64,000 bases of DNA from Myxococcales bacterium (GTDB taxonomy: Bacteria; Myxococcota_A; Polyangia; Nannocystales; Nannocystaceae), in contig JACKDW010000002.1 of assembly GCA_020633295.1 (NCBI GenBank), forward strand, positions 1,178,001 through 1,242,000. The letters run 5' to 3'. Position 1 is the stretch's first letter, and each line of letters opens with the position of its first letter. The translations under genes were made by a program, and so were the position numbers. Shown one piece after another: positions 1-8,447 of this stretch. The notes below the pieces were generated by a model that made no database searches, had not been told where the DNA came from, and was given only the letters and a program-made list of their open reading frames with translations.

Positions 1-1
1 C

Positions 2-766
2 GGGCCGCTGTTCAACCTCAAGGGCGAGGTCATCGGCATCAACACGGCGATCCACGCCTACGGCCGCGGCATCGGCTTCGCCGTGCCCGTCGACCAGGCG
101 AAGAACGTGGTCGGGCAGCTGCGCAGCTCCGGCAAGGTCGTCCGCGGCTGGCTCGGGATCAGCGGCCGCGACGTCGAGCCGGCCGTCGGCTCGCCCGCGC
201 AGCTGGGCGCGGTTGTCGGTCAGGTCCACCGCGGCACGCCCGCGGCGACGGCTGGGCTCGAGGCTGAGGACCGCATCACCGCGATCGACGGCGTGGCGAT
301 CGAGAGCTTCGCCGACCTGCGCGGGCGGATCGCCGAGCGCCGCCCCGACGAGACGCTGGCGTTCACGGTGATCCGTGACGGACGCAGCAAGACCCTCCGC
401 GTCAAGCTCGGCGAGCTCCCCGACGAGCGCACGCTCGCGGGCCTCGGGCGCGGCGGCGACGGGCTCGGCGGCGGCGACGGGCGCGGCTTCGGCTCCGGCG
501 GCCAGGACCTGTTCGACAACGGCAAGCCGCGCCTCGGCGTCGAGGTCAACAGCGACGGCGGTCGTCTCGAGATCTCCCGCGTCGCGCCGGACTCGCTGGC
601 GTCACGCCTGAACCTTCAGCCAGGCGACGTGGTCGAGTCGATCAACGGCGAGCCGATCCGCGCCACTGAAGACGTCGCGCGCGCGCTCTCCCGGGACCGG
701 CATCACGTCGAGGTCACCGTGAGGCGCGGGAGCGCCACGCACACCGCAGTTATGGACCGTAGATAG
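2..766 (+). CDS. HtrA/DegP-type serine protease, 3' part
   Basis: Periplasmic or membrane-anchored quality-control protease; only the C-terminal part lies in the window. The frame is open from base 2 and begins GPLFNLKGEVIGINTAI, the segment that follows the catalytic GNSGG serine loop of trypsin-like HtrA proteases, so the catalytic Ser lies just outside the window. Two PDZ domains follow, roughly codons 45-130 (GWLGISGRDVEP start) and codons 175-250 (RLGVEVNSDGG start), joined by a Gly-rich linker. PDZ domains bind C-terminal peptides of unfolded substrates and regulate the protease. A strong terminator follows the stop. The GTG at 83 is internal, not the start. Confidence 0.93.
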   Translation, partial: GPLFNLKGEVIGINTAIHAYGRGIGFAVPVDQAKNVVGQLRSSGKVVRGWLGISGRDVEPAVGSPAQLGAVVGQVHRGTPAATAGLEAEDRITAIDGVAIESFADLRGRIAERRPDETLAFTVIRDGRSKTLRVKLGELPDERTLAGLGRGGDGLGGGDGRGFGSGGQDLFDNGKPRLGVEVNSDGGRLEISRVAPDSLASRLNLQPGDVVESINGEPIRATEDVARALSRDRHHVEVTVRRGSATHTAVMDRR

Positions 767-807
767 CGAGTACGCTCGTCCCTCCCCTATCACCCCCATG
801 TCCCGTT

Positions 808-838
808 GAGACCCCGCCGCGCGCGGGGTCTCTTTTTT
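808..838 (+). terminator. Rho-independent terminator after htrA-like gene
   Basis: A perfect 10-bp stem, GAGACCCCGC (808-817) with GCGGGGTCTC (823-832), has a 5-nt loop and is followed at once by six T. It lies 41 bp after the protease stop and has the T run only on the plus strand, so it ends the protease transcript. Confidence 0.92.
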
Positions 839-939
839 CTCGACGACCGTGGTTGCGATTGGCGCCCGAGGTCGCGCGATCACGGTCGGGCTGCGCGAGG
901 CGACGAGTCGTTCCTCCCGCGGTCGGGCTCGCCCGTTCG

Positions 940-1593
940 CTAGACCGAGCCGCTCGGGAGTTCGGGGCGACCGACGGGCGGCAGCGCCATCGGCCCGCTG
1001 GGCGCCGGCGCGTCCTCGGCCTCGAGCAGCGCCTGGGCGACGAGCTGCTGGGCCTCGAGCTGCCCGCGCTTCGCCTTCGTGTTGTTGAAGTAGAGCGCGG
1101 CGCCGCCGAGGACGCCGAGCGCGATCCCGGCGCCCGCGATGGCGGTGAGGCTGAAGAGCCAGCCGAAGACGAAGATCGCGAGCGAGAGCCCGCCGACGAG
1201 GAAGCCGCCGAGCGCCAGGGTGCCCGCAGCCGCCGAGGGATCGACATCGACGCGGACGAGCGCGCCGCCCTGCCCGTCGCGCTCGGCCTGGATCTGGTAG
1301 GTGACGCCGCGCGCCTCGTCGACGATGGCGACCTTGTTGGCGCCCTGGCGGTGTCCGTGGGCGCCGGCGATTCGCTCGAGCGACCGCCGCACCGACTCGG
1401 CCGCTTGCTCCGGCGGCATGGCGAGGTTGCCCTCGGCCTTGTACACGCTCATGCCCGTGTTGCCGGGGCCGGACGGGACCGTGGCGGGGACTCCGCCCGC
1501 CTGGCGAACCAGCTCCCGGCGCAGCTCCTCGGGAGAGATTCCGGCTTCGGCCGCGGCCTCGCGGAGCTCTTGCTCGGTGAGGTTTCCAGACAT
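940..1593 (-). CDS. Two-TM membrane protein with N-terminal helical segment, unknown function
   Basis: 217 aa. The N-terminus (MSGNLTEQELREAAAEAGI...) is a charged helical segment of the kind found at the start of many small bacterial membrane proteins. Residues about 50-120 form a soluble domain, followed by two closely spaced hydrophobic segments (about 125-145 and 148-168, rich in Gly/Ala/Leu) and a polar tail ending in Pro-rich sequence. No catalytic motif is visible. It is transcribed convergently with the upstream protease, and its start is about 90 bp from the divergent beta-helix gene. No family assignment is offered. Confidence 0.75.
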   Translation of the reverse strand: MSGNLTEQELREAAAEAGISPEELRRELVRQAGGVPATVPSGPGNTGMSVYKAEGNLAMPPEQAAESVRRSLERIAGAHGHRQGANKVAIVDEARGVTYQIQAERDGQGGALVRVDVDPSAAAGTLALGGFLVGGLSLAIFVFGWLFSLTAIAGAGIALGVLGGAALYFNNTKAKRGQLEAQQLVAQALLEAEDAPAPSGPMALPPVGRPELPSGSV

Positions 1594-1686
1594 CGTCGGG
1601 CAAGCCTAGCCGCCTGCGACGGCCACGTCACGGGCGCCGTCGCGCTCGTGGTATAGCGCGCGAGGTCGAGCCGACGACGGTCAGGA

Positions 1687-2841
1687 ATGCGCATGGACGA
1701 CTCGCACACTCGCGCCGAGACGCTAGACCTTCGACTTCAGCAGCTCGCGCGTCGCGGCGTCACGATCGTCGACCCGCGCCAGACCTTCGTCGACGACGAT
1801 GTCGATATCGCGCGCGTCGAGTCGGGCGTCGTGCTGCACCCGGGGACGCGGCTGCACGGCGCGCGCACGTACCTCTCGGCGGGCGTCGAGGTCGGGCACG
1901 AGGGGCCGGCGGTCCTGCGCGACGTGGTGCTCGGTCCGCGCGCGCGCGTCGCGAGCGGCTTCGTGCACGGCGCGGTGCTGCTGCGCGACGCCTCTCTCGG
2001 CGCGAACGCGCACGTGCGCCCGGGGACGCTGCTCGAGGAGGAGGCCTCGACCGCCCACGCCGTCGGGCTCAAGCACACGATCCTGATGTCGTTCGTCACG
2101 CTCGGCTCGCTGATCAACTTCTGCGACGCGCTGATGACCGGAGGGACATCTCGCAGCGATCACTCCGAGGTCGGCTCCGGCTACATCCACTTCAACTACA
2201 CGCCCTGGGGGGCGCGCGGCGACAAGGCGACGCCCTCGCTCGTCGGCGACGTCCCGCGCGGCGTCCTGCTCCGCGAGCGGCGGATCTTCCTCGGCGGCAG
2301 CGGCGGCATGATCGGCCCGCGGCGCGTGGGCTTCGGCGCGGTCGCGGGCGCGGGGCAGGTGCTGCGCCGTGACGTGCCCGCCGATCATCTGTCCGTTCAG
2401 ACATCTCGTACGGTGCTGCGCGCGCTCTCGACGGAGCTCCTCGGGCCCTGCGCGCCGCGGCGTGAGCAGAACATCCGCTATATCGCCAACCTCGAGGCGC
2501 TGCGCGCCTTCTACCGCGAGCTCCGGCTGCCGCGCCTGCCGGGCGAGGACGAGTTCGCGGGCGAGCGCGAGGTGCTCGAGGCGGCGATCGAGACCCTGAG
2601 CCTCGCGATCCGCGAGCGGGTCAAGCGGCTCGCGGCCTTCCTCGAGGAGCGAGGGGAGCGACCCCCCGCGTTCCGCCCGCGCCCGCGGCTGCCGTGCCCC
2701 CTCGAGATCACCCGCGCGCGCGCGCGCGACTATGTCGACCACGTGCGCTGGATCCAGGGGCGCACGGATCTCGAGGCGAACATGCTCCGCGGTTGGCTGA
2801 TCGCGATCGTCGAGGATCGCGTGCAGGCCGAGGCGGGCTGA
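1687..2841 (+). CDS. Left-handed beta-helix (hexapeptide repeat) protein, GlmU-C-terminal-like
   Basis: 384 aa. Residues about 35-250 show hexapeptide-repeat sequence (VVLHPGTRLHG, VVLGPRARVASGF, ASLGANAHVRPGT, GFGAVAGAGQVL), the signature of left-handed beta-helix acyltransferases such as the GlmU C-terminal domain. The stretch HTILMSFVTLGSLINFCDAL with TGGTSRSDHSEVGSGYIHFN is distinctive. The N-terminal nucleotidyltransferase domain of GlmU is absent, and residues 260-384 form a separate helical, Arg-rich extension. The role is probably sugar-nucleotide or acyl transfer in envelope biosynthesis, but the substrate cannot be read from the sequence. ATG at 1687 has an alternative ATG two codons later. 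Confidence 0.75.
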   Translation: MRMDDSHTRAETLDLRLQQLARRGVTIVDPRQTFVDDDVDIARVESGVVLHPGTRLHGARTYLSAGVEVGHEGPAVLRDVVLGPRARVASGFVHGAVLLRDASLGANAHVRPGTLLEEEASTAHAVGLKHTILMSFVTLGSLINFCDALMTGGTSRSDHSEVGSGYIHFNYTPWGARGDKATPSLVGDVPRGVLLRERRIFLGGSGGMIGPRRVGFGAVAGAGQVLRRDVPADHLSVQTSRTVLRALSTELLGPCAPRREQNIRYIANLEALRAFYRELRLPRLPGEDEFAGEREVLEAAIETLSLAIRERVKRLAAFLEERGERPPAFRPRPRLPCPLEITRARARDYVDHVRWIQGRTDLEANMLRGWLIAIVEDRVQAEAG

Positions 2842-2854
2842 CGGTGGCGACCCG

Positions 2855-4525
2855 CTAGCCCAGGCTCGGGGAGAGCAGCGCGAGCGCCCGCGCGCCGCCC
2901 ATGGTCGTGACCAGCGTCGTCAGCTTCGGCCCCTTCGGGCGGTCGATCAGCAGGTCGTAGGCGAGCGGGAAGAAGTCCTTGTTCGACAGCTCGGTGTCGT
3001 CACACAGCGTCTTCATGTGGGGGATCAGCGACGGCTCGTCGATGTCCGGGCGCGCGCGCAGGACCGCGACGAGCCGCCCGAGCACGGTGGCCTGATCGGG
3101 GGTGAGCGCGCGGGTGATCGGCGCCTCGCGAATCCGGTAGCGGAAGTCGGGCGGGGCGTAGCGCTCGATCCAGTTCCACACGCAGCGCGCGCGCTGGCGA
3201 CAGAGGCGGCGGTCCTCGTCGTCCGTGATCTCGCCGGTCTGCTCGTAGTAGTGGAGCGCGCCGTCGATGTCGCCGTCGTGGATCTGCAGGATCATGCTGA
3301 GGTGACGGAACTGCGGCTGGAAGGGCATGCGCGCGCCGTCCTCGACGCGCCGGTGGTCGACGCTCGACAGCTGCATCGTGCGCTGCGCCGCGAGCCGCTT
3401 CTTCTCCGCGCGCTCGGCCTTCTTGCCGCCCTCCGCGGGCGCGCTGTAGGCGAGTCGACGCGTGCGGTCGTAGTCCTCGTAGAGCTTGATGACGTCGAGG
3501 TCGAAGCTGATCTGCAGCTCGCGGTTGGGTCGCGTGCCGACGAAGATCCAGCGCAGCACCTCGGGCTCGTAGATCTGCAGGCAGTCGGCGACGGTGACGA
3601 CGTCGCCGGATGAGCTCGAGATCTTGCCGCCGCGACCCTTGACGCGCACGAAGTCGTAGCCGACGTACTCGGGCGCCCACCCGCCGTAGACGTCGCGGAC
3701 GATGTGCTGGGCGGTGTCGTAGCTGCCGCCCGCCGAGCTGTGATCCTTGCCGCCGGGTTCGAAGGCGACCTGCTCGGCGGCCCAGCGCATGGGCCAATCG
3801 ACGCGCCAGGGCAGCTTGATGTTGCCGCCGCGCGCGAGCTCGACCTCGGCCGCGTGTCCGCAGCTCGTGCACTTGTAGCCGACGCGCGCGTCGTCACCGT
3901 CGTCGAGGACTGTGAACTCGAGCGTGTCGCGCTTGCACGCGTCGCAGAAGCCGTACAGCGGCAGCCAGTCGTCCGGCAGACGCGAGCGCGCGCCGGTCCG
4001 CTCGCGCGCGTCGTTGAGGATGTCGCGGATCGTGTCGCGCTGCGCGAGCGCGCGGCGGATGCCGTCGGCGTACTCGCCGGCGCGGTAGCGCCGTGACTGC
4101 CGGATAAACTCGGGGTGAATCCCCAGCGGCGCCAGGCTGCCTTCGAACGCGGCGATGTGATGGCTGGCGTAGCTGTCGTGCTCGCCGTAGGGGTCCGGGA
4201 CGTCGACGATGCTGCGGCCGAGGTGCTCGGCGAGCAGCGCCTGCTTCGGCATGTTCTTGGGGACCTTTCGAAACACGTCGAAGTCGTCCCACGAGTAGAT
4301 GAAGCGGACGTCGACGCCGCGGTCGCGCAGCGCTCGGGCCACGAGGTCCACCGTGATGACCTCGCGGAAATTGCCGATGTGCACCACGCCCGAGGGCGTG
4401 ATCCCGGCGGCGACCGTGACGCGGGTGGCCTCCGGGTGCGCGGCGAGGGTCTTGGTCGCGGCCGCGTCGGCCCAGTGGCTGAGGTAGGGATCGGGGGCGT
4501 TGGACACCTTCGTCTCCATCGTCAC
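2855..4525 (-). CDS. lysK: Class I lysyl-tRNA synthetase
   Basis: Charges tRNA-Lys with lysine in the cytoplasm. 556 aa, close to the class I enzymes of archaea and some bacteria and unrelated to the usual class II LysRS. Seen directly: HIGN (the HIGH-type ATP-binding signature, about residue 51), KISSSSG (the KMSKS-type loop, about residue 303), and two CxxC pairs (FCDACKRD, CTSCGH, about residues 194-222) typical of a zinc-binding insert. The C-terminal third is helical and matches the anticodon-binding cage region. The gene stands alone; its stop is 13 bp from the convergent beta-helix gene. ATG at 4525 has a second ATG two codons in. Confidence 0.95.
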   Translation of the reverse strand: MTMETKVSNAPDPYLSHWADAAATKTLAAHPEATRVTVAAGITPSGVVHIGNFREVITVDLVARALRDRGVDVRFIYSWDDFDVFRKVPKNMPKQALLAEHLGRSIVDVPDPYGEHDSYASHHIAAFEGSLAPLGIHPEFIRQSRRYRAGEYADGIRRALAQRDTIRDILNDARERTGARSRLPDDWLPLYGFCDACKRDTLEFTVLDDGDDARVGYKCTSCGHAAEVELARGGNIKLPWRVDWPMRWAAEQVAFEPGGKDHSSAGGSYDTAQHIVRDVYGGWAPEYVGYDFVRVKGRGGKISSSSGDVVTVADCLQIYEPEVLRWIFVGTRPNRELQISFDLDVIKLYEDYDRTRRLAYSAPAEGGKKAERAEKKRLAAQRTMQLSSVDHRRVEDGARMPFQPQFRHLSMILQIHDGDIDGALHYYEQTGEITDDEDRRLCRQRARCVWNWIERYAPPDFRYRIREAPITRALTPDQATVLGRLVAVLRARPDIDEPSLIPHMKTLCDDTELSNKDFFPLAYDLLIDRPKGPKLTTLVTTMGGARALALLSPSLG

Positions 4526-4594
4526 GCGGTTGTCGCCGATCTCGCGCGCGAAGCCAAGCCGCGCCCGAGTCGAAGACGAGCCGAGGAGGCAACA

Positions 4595-4632
4595 GCGCGC
4601 GGGACGACGAGCGTGTTCGTCGTCTCGCGCGC
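4595..4632 (-). terminator. Strong hairpin downstream of the TPR lipoprotein gene
   Basis: A 16-bp stem (4595-4610 with 4617-4632, one G-T pair) with a 6-nt loop lies 22 bp beyond the stop of the minus-strand lipoprotein gene and 70 bp before the lysK start codon. There is no T run, so this is a U-less hairpin, possibly a terminator or a structure in the lysK leader. Confidence 0.5.
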
Positions 4633-4654
4633 CGCGCTAGCGATGCTCAGCTGG

Positions 4655-5506
4655 CTACTTCTTGCAGCCGGCGGCCGTCTTGAGCTGGTTGACGCCCTCT
4701 TTCACGAAGTCCGAGACGCCCGCTTCTCCGTAGAGCTTCAGCGCCTCATCCGCCTTCGCGCAGGCGCCCTTGATGTCGTTCTTGTAGCGGAGCACGGCGG
4801 CCTGGCTCTCGTTCACCTTGGCCAGCAGCGCCTTGTCGGCGGGCTCTCCGCCGGTGAGCTGTCCCGCAGCTTTCTCGAAGTACTGGGCCGCCGCGTCGAA
4901 CTCCCCGGGGTTCGTGATCTTGTCCTCGGGACCAAAGGCCATGTTCATCTTCGCCTCGCCGGCGAGGACCATGGCGAGCGGCGCGTTGGGGCCGGTCGGG
5001 TCCGCGTTGATCGCCGCCTCGAGATCGTCGAGCGCCGTCGCGAACTCCATGACGCCGAGGAGATAGGCGCCGTGGGCCGCCTTGGCGACCTGGATGACCT
5101 CTTTGTCGCCGGTCTTGTCGCCCATGGAGACGGCGTACTCGGCGGGCTCCTTGGCGTTCTCCGCGACGTCGCGGGCGAGCGCCAGCGCGAGCCAACCGGC
5201 GGTCAAGCCCGAGGCGCGGTACTGCTCGCGCTCCTTGAGATCCGGCAGGATCGGCTCGAGCTTCCCGACCGCCTCCTCGTGCTGACCGAGGAGGTAGTGC
5301 GCGCGGGCCTCCGCGATCGCCTCGGGGTCCGGATCCTGCGGAGGCCCTGCGTCCGCAGGCGGCGCGTCGACCCCCTCGCCGGTGTCCTCGGGCTGCTGGG
5401 TGTCATCCGGCTTTTCAGTCTCCTCGGACTTCTTGCAGGCGCCGACGGTCATCATCATCGTCGCGCCGAGGGCGAGGGAGAGGAGGGTGCGCGAGTGCTT
5501 CTTCAT
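4655..5506 (-). CDS. TPR-like lipoprotein
   Basis: 283 aa. The N-terminus MKKHSRTLLSLALG...TVGAC is a signal peptide with a lipobox ending at Cys24, so the protein is probably lipidated. A disordered acidic, Pro-rich linker (about 25-60) precedes an all-helical body of TPR-like character (ARAHYLLGQHEEAVGKLEPIL, GAYLLGVMEFATALDDLEAAI, AAQYFEKAAGQL, AVLRYKNDIKGACAKADEAL), which usually mediates protein-protein contacts. No enzymatic motif is visible. It may scaffold an envelope complex, as many myxobacterial TPR lipoproteins are thought to do; that is inference only. Confidence 0.8.
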   Translation of the reverse strand: MKKHSRTLLSLALGATMMMTVGACKKSEETEKPDDTQQPEDTGEGVDAPPADAGPPQDPDPEAIAEARAHYLLGQHEEAVGKLEPILPDLKEREQYRASGLTAGWLALALARDVAENAKEPAEYAVSMGDKTGDKEVIQVAKAAHGAYLLGVMEFATALDDLEAAINADPTGPNAPLAMVLAGEAKMNMAFGPEDKITNPGEFDAAAQYFEKAAGQLTGGEPADKALLAKVNESQAAVLRYKNDIKGACAKADEALKLYGEAGVSDFVKEGVNQLKTAAGCKK

Positions 5507-5619
5507 GAGGGATTCCTGTGCGCAGCTCGTACGTGCGCGGCCATGTCTGCGGCGAGACGACGGTCGTCGCCGTGGTTGGGCTCGAGGGTCTCGGCTCGGT
5601 TGCTCGGGTGATCGGAGAG

Positions 5620-6342
5620 TCAGTCCGCGGTGTGCGCGGGCTTGCGCTCGGCGTCGTCATCGACATCGTCTTGGGGACGCTCGAGGAGCCGTACCTGAAG
5701 CGGACCGCTCGACCCCAGGTTGCCATAAACAAGCCGCGTGGGGTCCGGATCGTCGCCGATTCGCTCGGGCTTGAACATCCCGATGATCTCGACCTCATCG
5801 CCGAGGTACAGCGAGCAGCTCTCGCGTCGACCGGCGATCTGCTCGCCGGGCGCGATGACGCGTGCCTGATCGAGGTGCTCGATCACCGCGCGGCCGCTGG
5901 CGTCGGCGATGCTCACGAATTCCGCCGCCACGGCGGCGTCGCGCCGACCCCCTGCTCGGTTTCGCCAGACGCACTCGCGCCCGGGCTTGCCCCCGAGGTT
6001 GCCGTCGGCGTTGGTGAGCGTGCCGCGGATCATGACCGGGACCGCGCGCGCCTCGGCGATCGGCGTGACGACGTCGCGCCGCTCCGCGCGCTCGACGATC
6101 GCGTTGAACTCGCGGTCGAATTCATCGCCGCTGTCGCCGAATCGCCGACCGCGCGGCTCGAGGCGTGAGCCCGACATCGAGCGCTGCAGACGGGTGTAGC
6201 CGACCCAGTAGACGAGGATCGCGATCGGCACCAGCAGCCCGAGCCACAGCGGGAACGGGCTCTCGGTCGTCGCGGGCGGGGCTTCGTCGTGACGCGCGCT
6301 CGCGAGCAGCGGGCGAGATGCGAACGAGGACATAGGGGTCAC
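5620..6342 (-). CDS. Single-TM membrane protein, possibly GIDE-like
   Basis: 240 aa. A membrane segment at about residues 29-47 (FPLWLGLLVPIAILVYWVGY) is followed by a soluble domain and an acidic C-terminal tail. Segments such as SCSLYLGDEVEIIGMF recall the GIDE domain found beside one TM helix in bacterial relatives of mitochondrial MUL1, but the match is by eye and weak. The likely start is the GTG at 6342, whose codon overlaps the TGA of the upstream aspartic protease gene (GTGA); an ATG at 6333 is an alternative. The overlap implies translational coupling with the protease. Confidence 0.65.
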   Translation of the reverse strand: MTPMSSFASRPLLASARHDEAPPATTESPFPLWLGLLVPIAILVYWVGYTRLQRSMSGSRLEPRGRRFGDSGDEFDREFNAIVERAERRDVVTPIAEARAVPVMIRGTLTNADGNLGGKPGRECVWRNRAGGRRDAAVAAEFVSIADASGRAVIEHLDQARVIAPGEQIAGRRESCSLYLGDEVEIIGMFKPERIGDDPDPTRLVYGNLGSSGPLQVRLLERPQDDVDDDAERKPAHTAD

Positions 6343-7577
6343 CAGTAGGCCTCGACGAGCGAGATCACGAAGCCGAGCTCCGTGTCGCGGTCTTCCGTCG
6401 TCGCGCGCCCCTCGACGAGCGACTCACCGATCGCGCCGGGGGCGATCTCGGGGACGGCCGCGCCGCGGAGCCGCTGACCGTCGGAGAAGCGCACCTCCGG
6501 CACGACGTCGAAGATCGGCACGGTGCCGCGATTTTGGACCTGGACGATCCAGCGCACGCGACCGAGCCAGATCTCCGGGCGCTCGACCTCGAACTCGACC
6601 GTCGGGTTGATGTCGTAGGCGCGGTTGGGGCGCGCCTGCCTGGGGCGCGGGACCAGCTGGATGTGCTCGGGGAAGTCGATCGTGACGACGAACTCGCGCA
6701 TCACGTTGAGGCCGAGCAGGCCCGCGCTGCGCTCGTTGACGCAGCCGTCGCAGACCGAGACGAGCAGGCCCTCAATCTCGACATCGCGCAGCTTGATGCG
6801 CGGGAGGTAGACCATCTGGCCCTCGCGCGGACCGCTGGCCGTGTTGAACTTCAGCGTCGGCGCGTCCTCGGGGACCGTGATGCCGATCTCGCGGGCGGTG
6901 TTCGTGTTGATCGTCGTGAACGAGGCGCCCGTGTCGAACAGGTACGGCTTCGTGATCGTCGCGTTCGGGCCCGAGACCTCGACATCCATGAGGATCGCGT
7001 TGCCCTCGGAGGAGAACGGGACGGTGATCGCCTCGAGGCCCTCATCCCCGAGCGAGAGCGAGGCCTCGACCTCGGCGTCAGGCTTGATGGGCGGCGCGTC
7101 GGGAGGAGGATCGATCCAGTCGGCGGTGTTGTGCCCGAGCGCGCTCAGGACCCGCGTCCCCGTGTGCGTATCGCCGAGCTGCTCGACCGCGACCCAGGCG
7201 CCGTTCGAGCGCAGCGCGGTGCCCATGACGTCCGGGATCAGCTGACTGGCGAGCAGCAAGCCGCAGGCGTTCCAGGCCGCAGGCAGCCACGCGAGCGTCG
7301 TGGTGACGCGTCGCAGGTCTCGCTGATGACGCCAGAACGCGAGCGCGACCGGGATCCCGATGGAGACGACGAGCGCGAGCGCGAGCGGGCCGAGTGACCC
7401 GCTCGCGTCGTACCGAGCGGCACGCGCGAGCGCGAGCGTGAGCCACGAGGTGATGACGACCCCGGCGAGCGAGGCGAGGACGAGCGCGAACCACCCCAGG
7501 CTCGAGAGCAAGAGCAAGAGCAGCGTCGGGAGCTCGTTTGCGGGCGATGTCCGCCGTGGCGAGCGCGAATCGTCCAC
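6339..7577 (-). CDS. Membrane-anchored retropepsin-like aspartic protease
   Basis: 412 aa. Residues about 18-50, 65-80 and 95-115 are hydrophobic and probably span the membrane. The domain at about 180-305 has the aspartyl protease signature LFDTGASFTTI, a hydrophobic flap-like region, and the downstream GLLGLNVMREF segment typical of single-domain clan AA proteases, which act as dimers. Residues 320-412 form a beta-rich domain with no recognised family. Its stop overlaps the start of the following membrane protein. Function is inferred as proteolysis at the envelope; the substrate is unknown. Confidence 0.8.
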   Translation of the reverse strand: MDDSRSPRRTSPANELPTLLLLLLSSLGWFALVLASLAGVVITSWLTLALARAARYDASGSLGPLALALVVSIGIPVALAFWRHQRDLRRVTTTLAWLPAAWNACGLLLASQLIPDVMGTALRSNGAWVAVEQLGDTHTGTRVLSALGHNTADWIDPPPDAPPIKPDAEVEASLSLGDEGLEAITVPFSSEGNAILMDVEVSGPNATITKPYLFDTGASFTTINTNTAREIGITVPEDAPTLKFNTASGPREGQMVYLPRIKLRDVEIEGLLVSVCDGCVNERSAGLLGLNVMREFVVTIDFPEHIQLVPRPRQARPNRAYDINPTVEFEVERPEIWLGRVRWIVQVQNRGTVPIFDVVPEVRFSDGQRLRGAAVPEIAPGAIGESLVEGRATTEDRDTELGFVISLVEAYW

Positions 7578-7592
7578 GTTCAGGGGATACTA

Positions 7593-7627
7593 GCCTGCAT
7601 CGCCGAGCGCGTCACGGCGATGCAGGC
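7593..7627 (-). terminator. Perfect 13-bp inverted repeat between two minus-strand genes
   Basis: GCCTGCATCGCCG (7593-7605) pairs perfectly with CGGCGATGCAGGC (7615-7627) around a 9-nt loop. It lies 25 bp beyond the stop of the small lipoprotein gene and 15 bp upstream of the protease start codon. There is no T tract. It is probably a U-less terminator, or a leader structure of the protease transcript. Confidence 0.5.
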
Positions 7628-7652
7628 CTTGCGCTGAGGGCTTGGACCCAGC

Positions 7653-8051
7653 CTACTGCGGCGCGCGCCCACCCGAACCGCTCGGCGCGGCGGCAGGGGC
7701 GTTCTTGGTCCGAACGCAGCTGGCGTCGACGCGCCACGAGCCGTTGGACTCAAACGGGGGCGTGTTCAGGATCAGGAGGTTGCCGCCGCCGGCCTGACCG
7801 CACTTCTGCTTCGCGAGGTCCACGGCCTCCTGGGCGGAGGGCGCCTTGGCGCGGGTCACACCGAGCTCGGTGAATTCTTCGGACACGGCGTCACGCGACT
7901 GCGCGACGCGGACCTGGTTCGCGGGCACAGGCGCCGCGCGGGTGCCGTTGCCCTTGAACATGGCGGAGTAGCCTCCCGCGCAGCCCACGAGGCCGGTGAA
8001 GGCGAGGCTGACGGCGAGGGCGGGGAGTGAAAAACGGTGAGTACAACGCAT
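7653..8051 (-). CDS. Small lipoprotein, unknown function
   Basis: 132 aa from ATG 8051, chosen because MRCTHRFSLPALAVSLAFTG leads into a lipobox ending LVGC at about residue 24; the frame is open further upstream but adds only non-signal sequence. The mature protein has a stretch GVTRAKAPSAQEAVDLAKQK, a paired-Cys arrangement (one Cys in KCGQAGGGN, one in DASC), and a Gly/Pro-rich C-terminus. It may form a disulfide in the periplasm. No family is recognised. A strong hairpin follows the stop. Confidence 0.7.
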   Translation of the reverse strand: MRCTHRFSLPALAVSLAFTGLVGCAGGYSAMFKGNGTRAAPVPANQVRVAQSRDAVSEEFTELGVTRAKAPSAQEAVDLAKQKCGQAGGGNLLILNTPPFESNGSWRVDASCVRTKNAPAAAPSGSGGRAPQ

Positions 8052-8174
8052 GGGACCTCGAGGGTTCTCAGTCATTAAACGGCGCGACAACAGGAACATT
8101 CGCCGTCGTCGTCAATTTGAGCGGTGTTGAGCGGATGAGCTGTGGACCCGGCAGGACATCGAGCGGCGCTCCGG

Positions 8175-8405
8175 TCAGGAGGGGCGATCTCGCATGACCT
8201 GAAGCGCGGGAGAGCGCAGACCGCGACCATCGCCCTGCGCAGGCCGGTCCATGCAACGCGTATCGGGGTCGAGCGCGCGCTCGCAGGGCGTCTCGCAGCG
8301 CGAGCACGCGCCCGGACGTCGGCGCGCGAGCCAGCGGGCCGTGAGCCACGCGCTGGCGCTGGTCACGGCCACGAACACGACGAGGTACTGGGCCCACTCA
8401 GGCAT
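8175..8405 (-). CDS. Small Cys-rich membrane protein downstream of fur
   Basis: 76 aa. One N-terminal membrane segment (MPEWAQYLVVFVAVTSASAW) is followed by a basic stretch and a Cys cluster CSRCETPCERALDPDTRC. The layout, one TM helix plus a cytoplasmic Cys cluster next to a Fur-family gene, recalls the small Cys-rich proteins associated with FeoB iron transporters, but no feoB is nearby and the resemblance is only in outline. It starts 42 bp after the fur stop on the same strand and is probably co-transcribed. The C-terminal third looks less protein-like. Confidence 0.45.
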   Translation of the reverse strand: MPEWAQYLVVFVAVTSASAWLTARWLARRRPGACSRCETPCERALDPDTRCMDRPAQGDGRGLRSPALQVMRDRPS

Positions 8406-8447
8406 TGGCGATATCGAGCCGAGGACGCGAGTAGCGTAGCACGCAGC

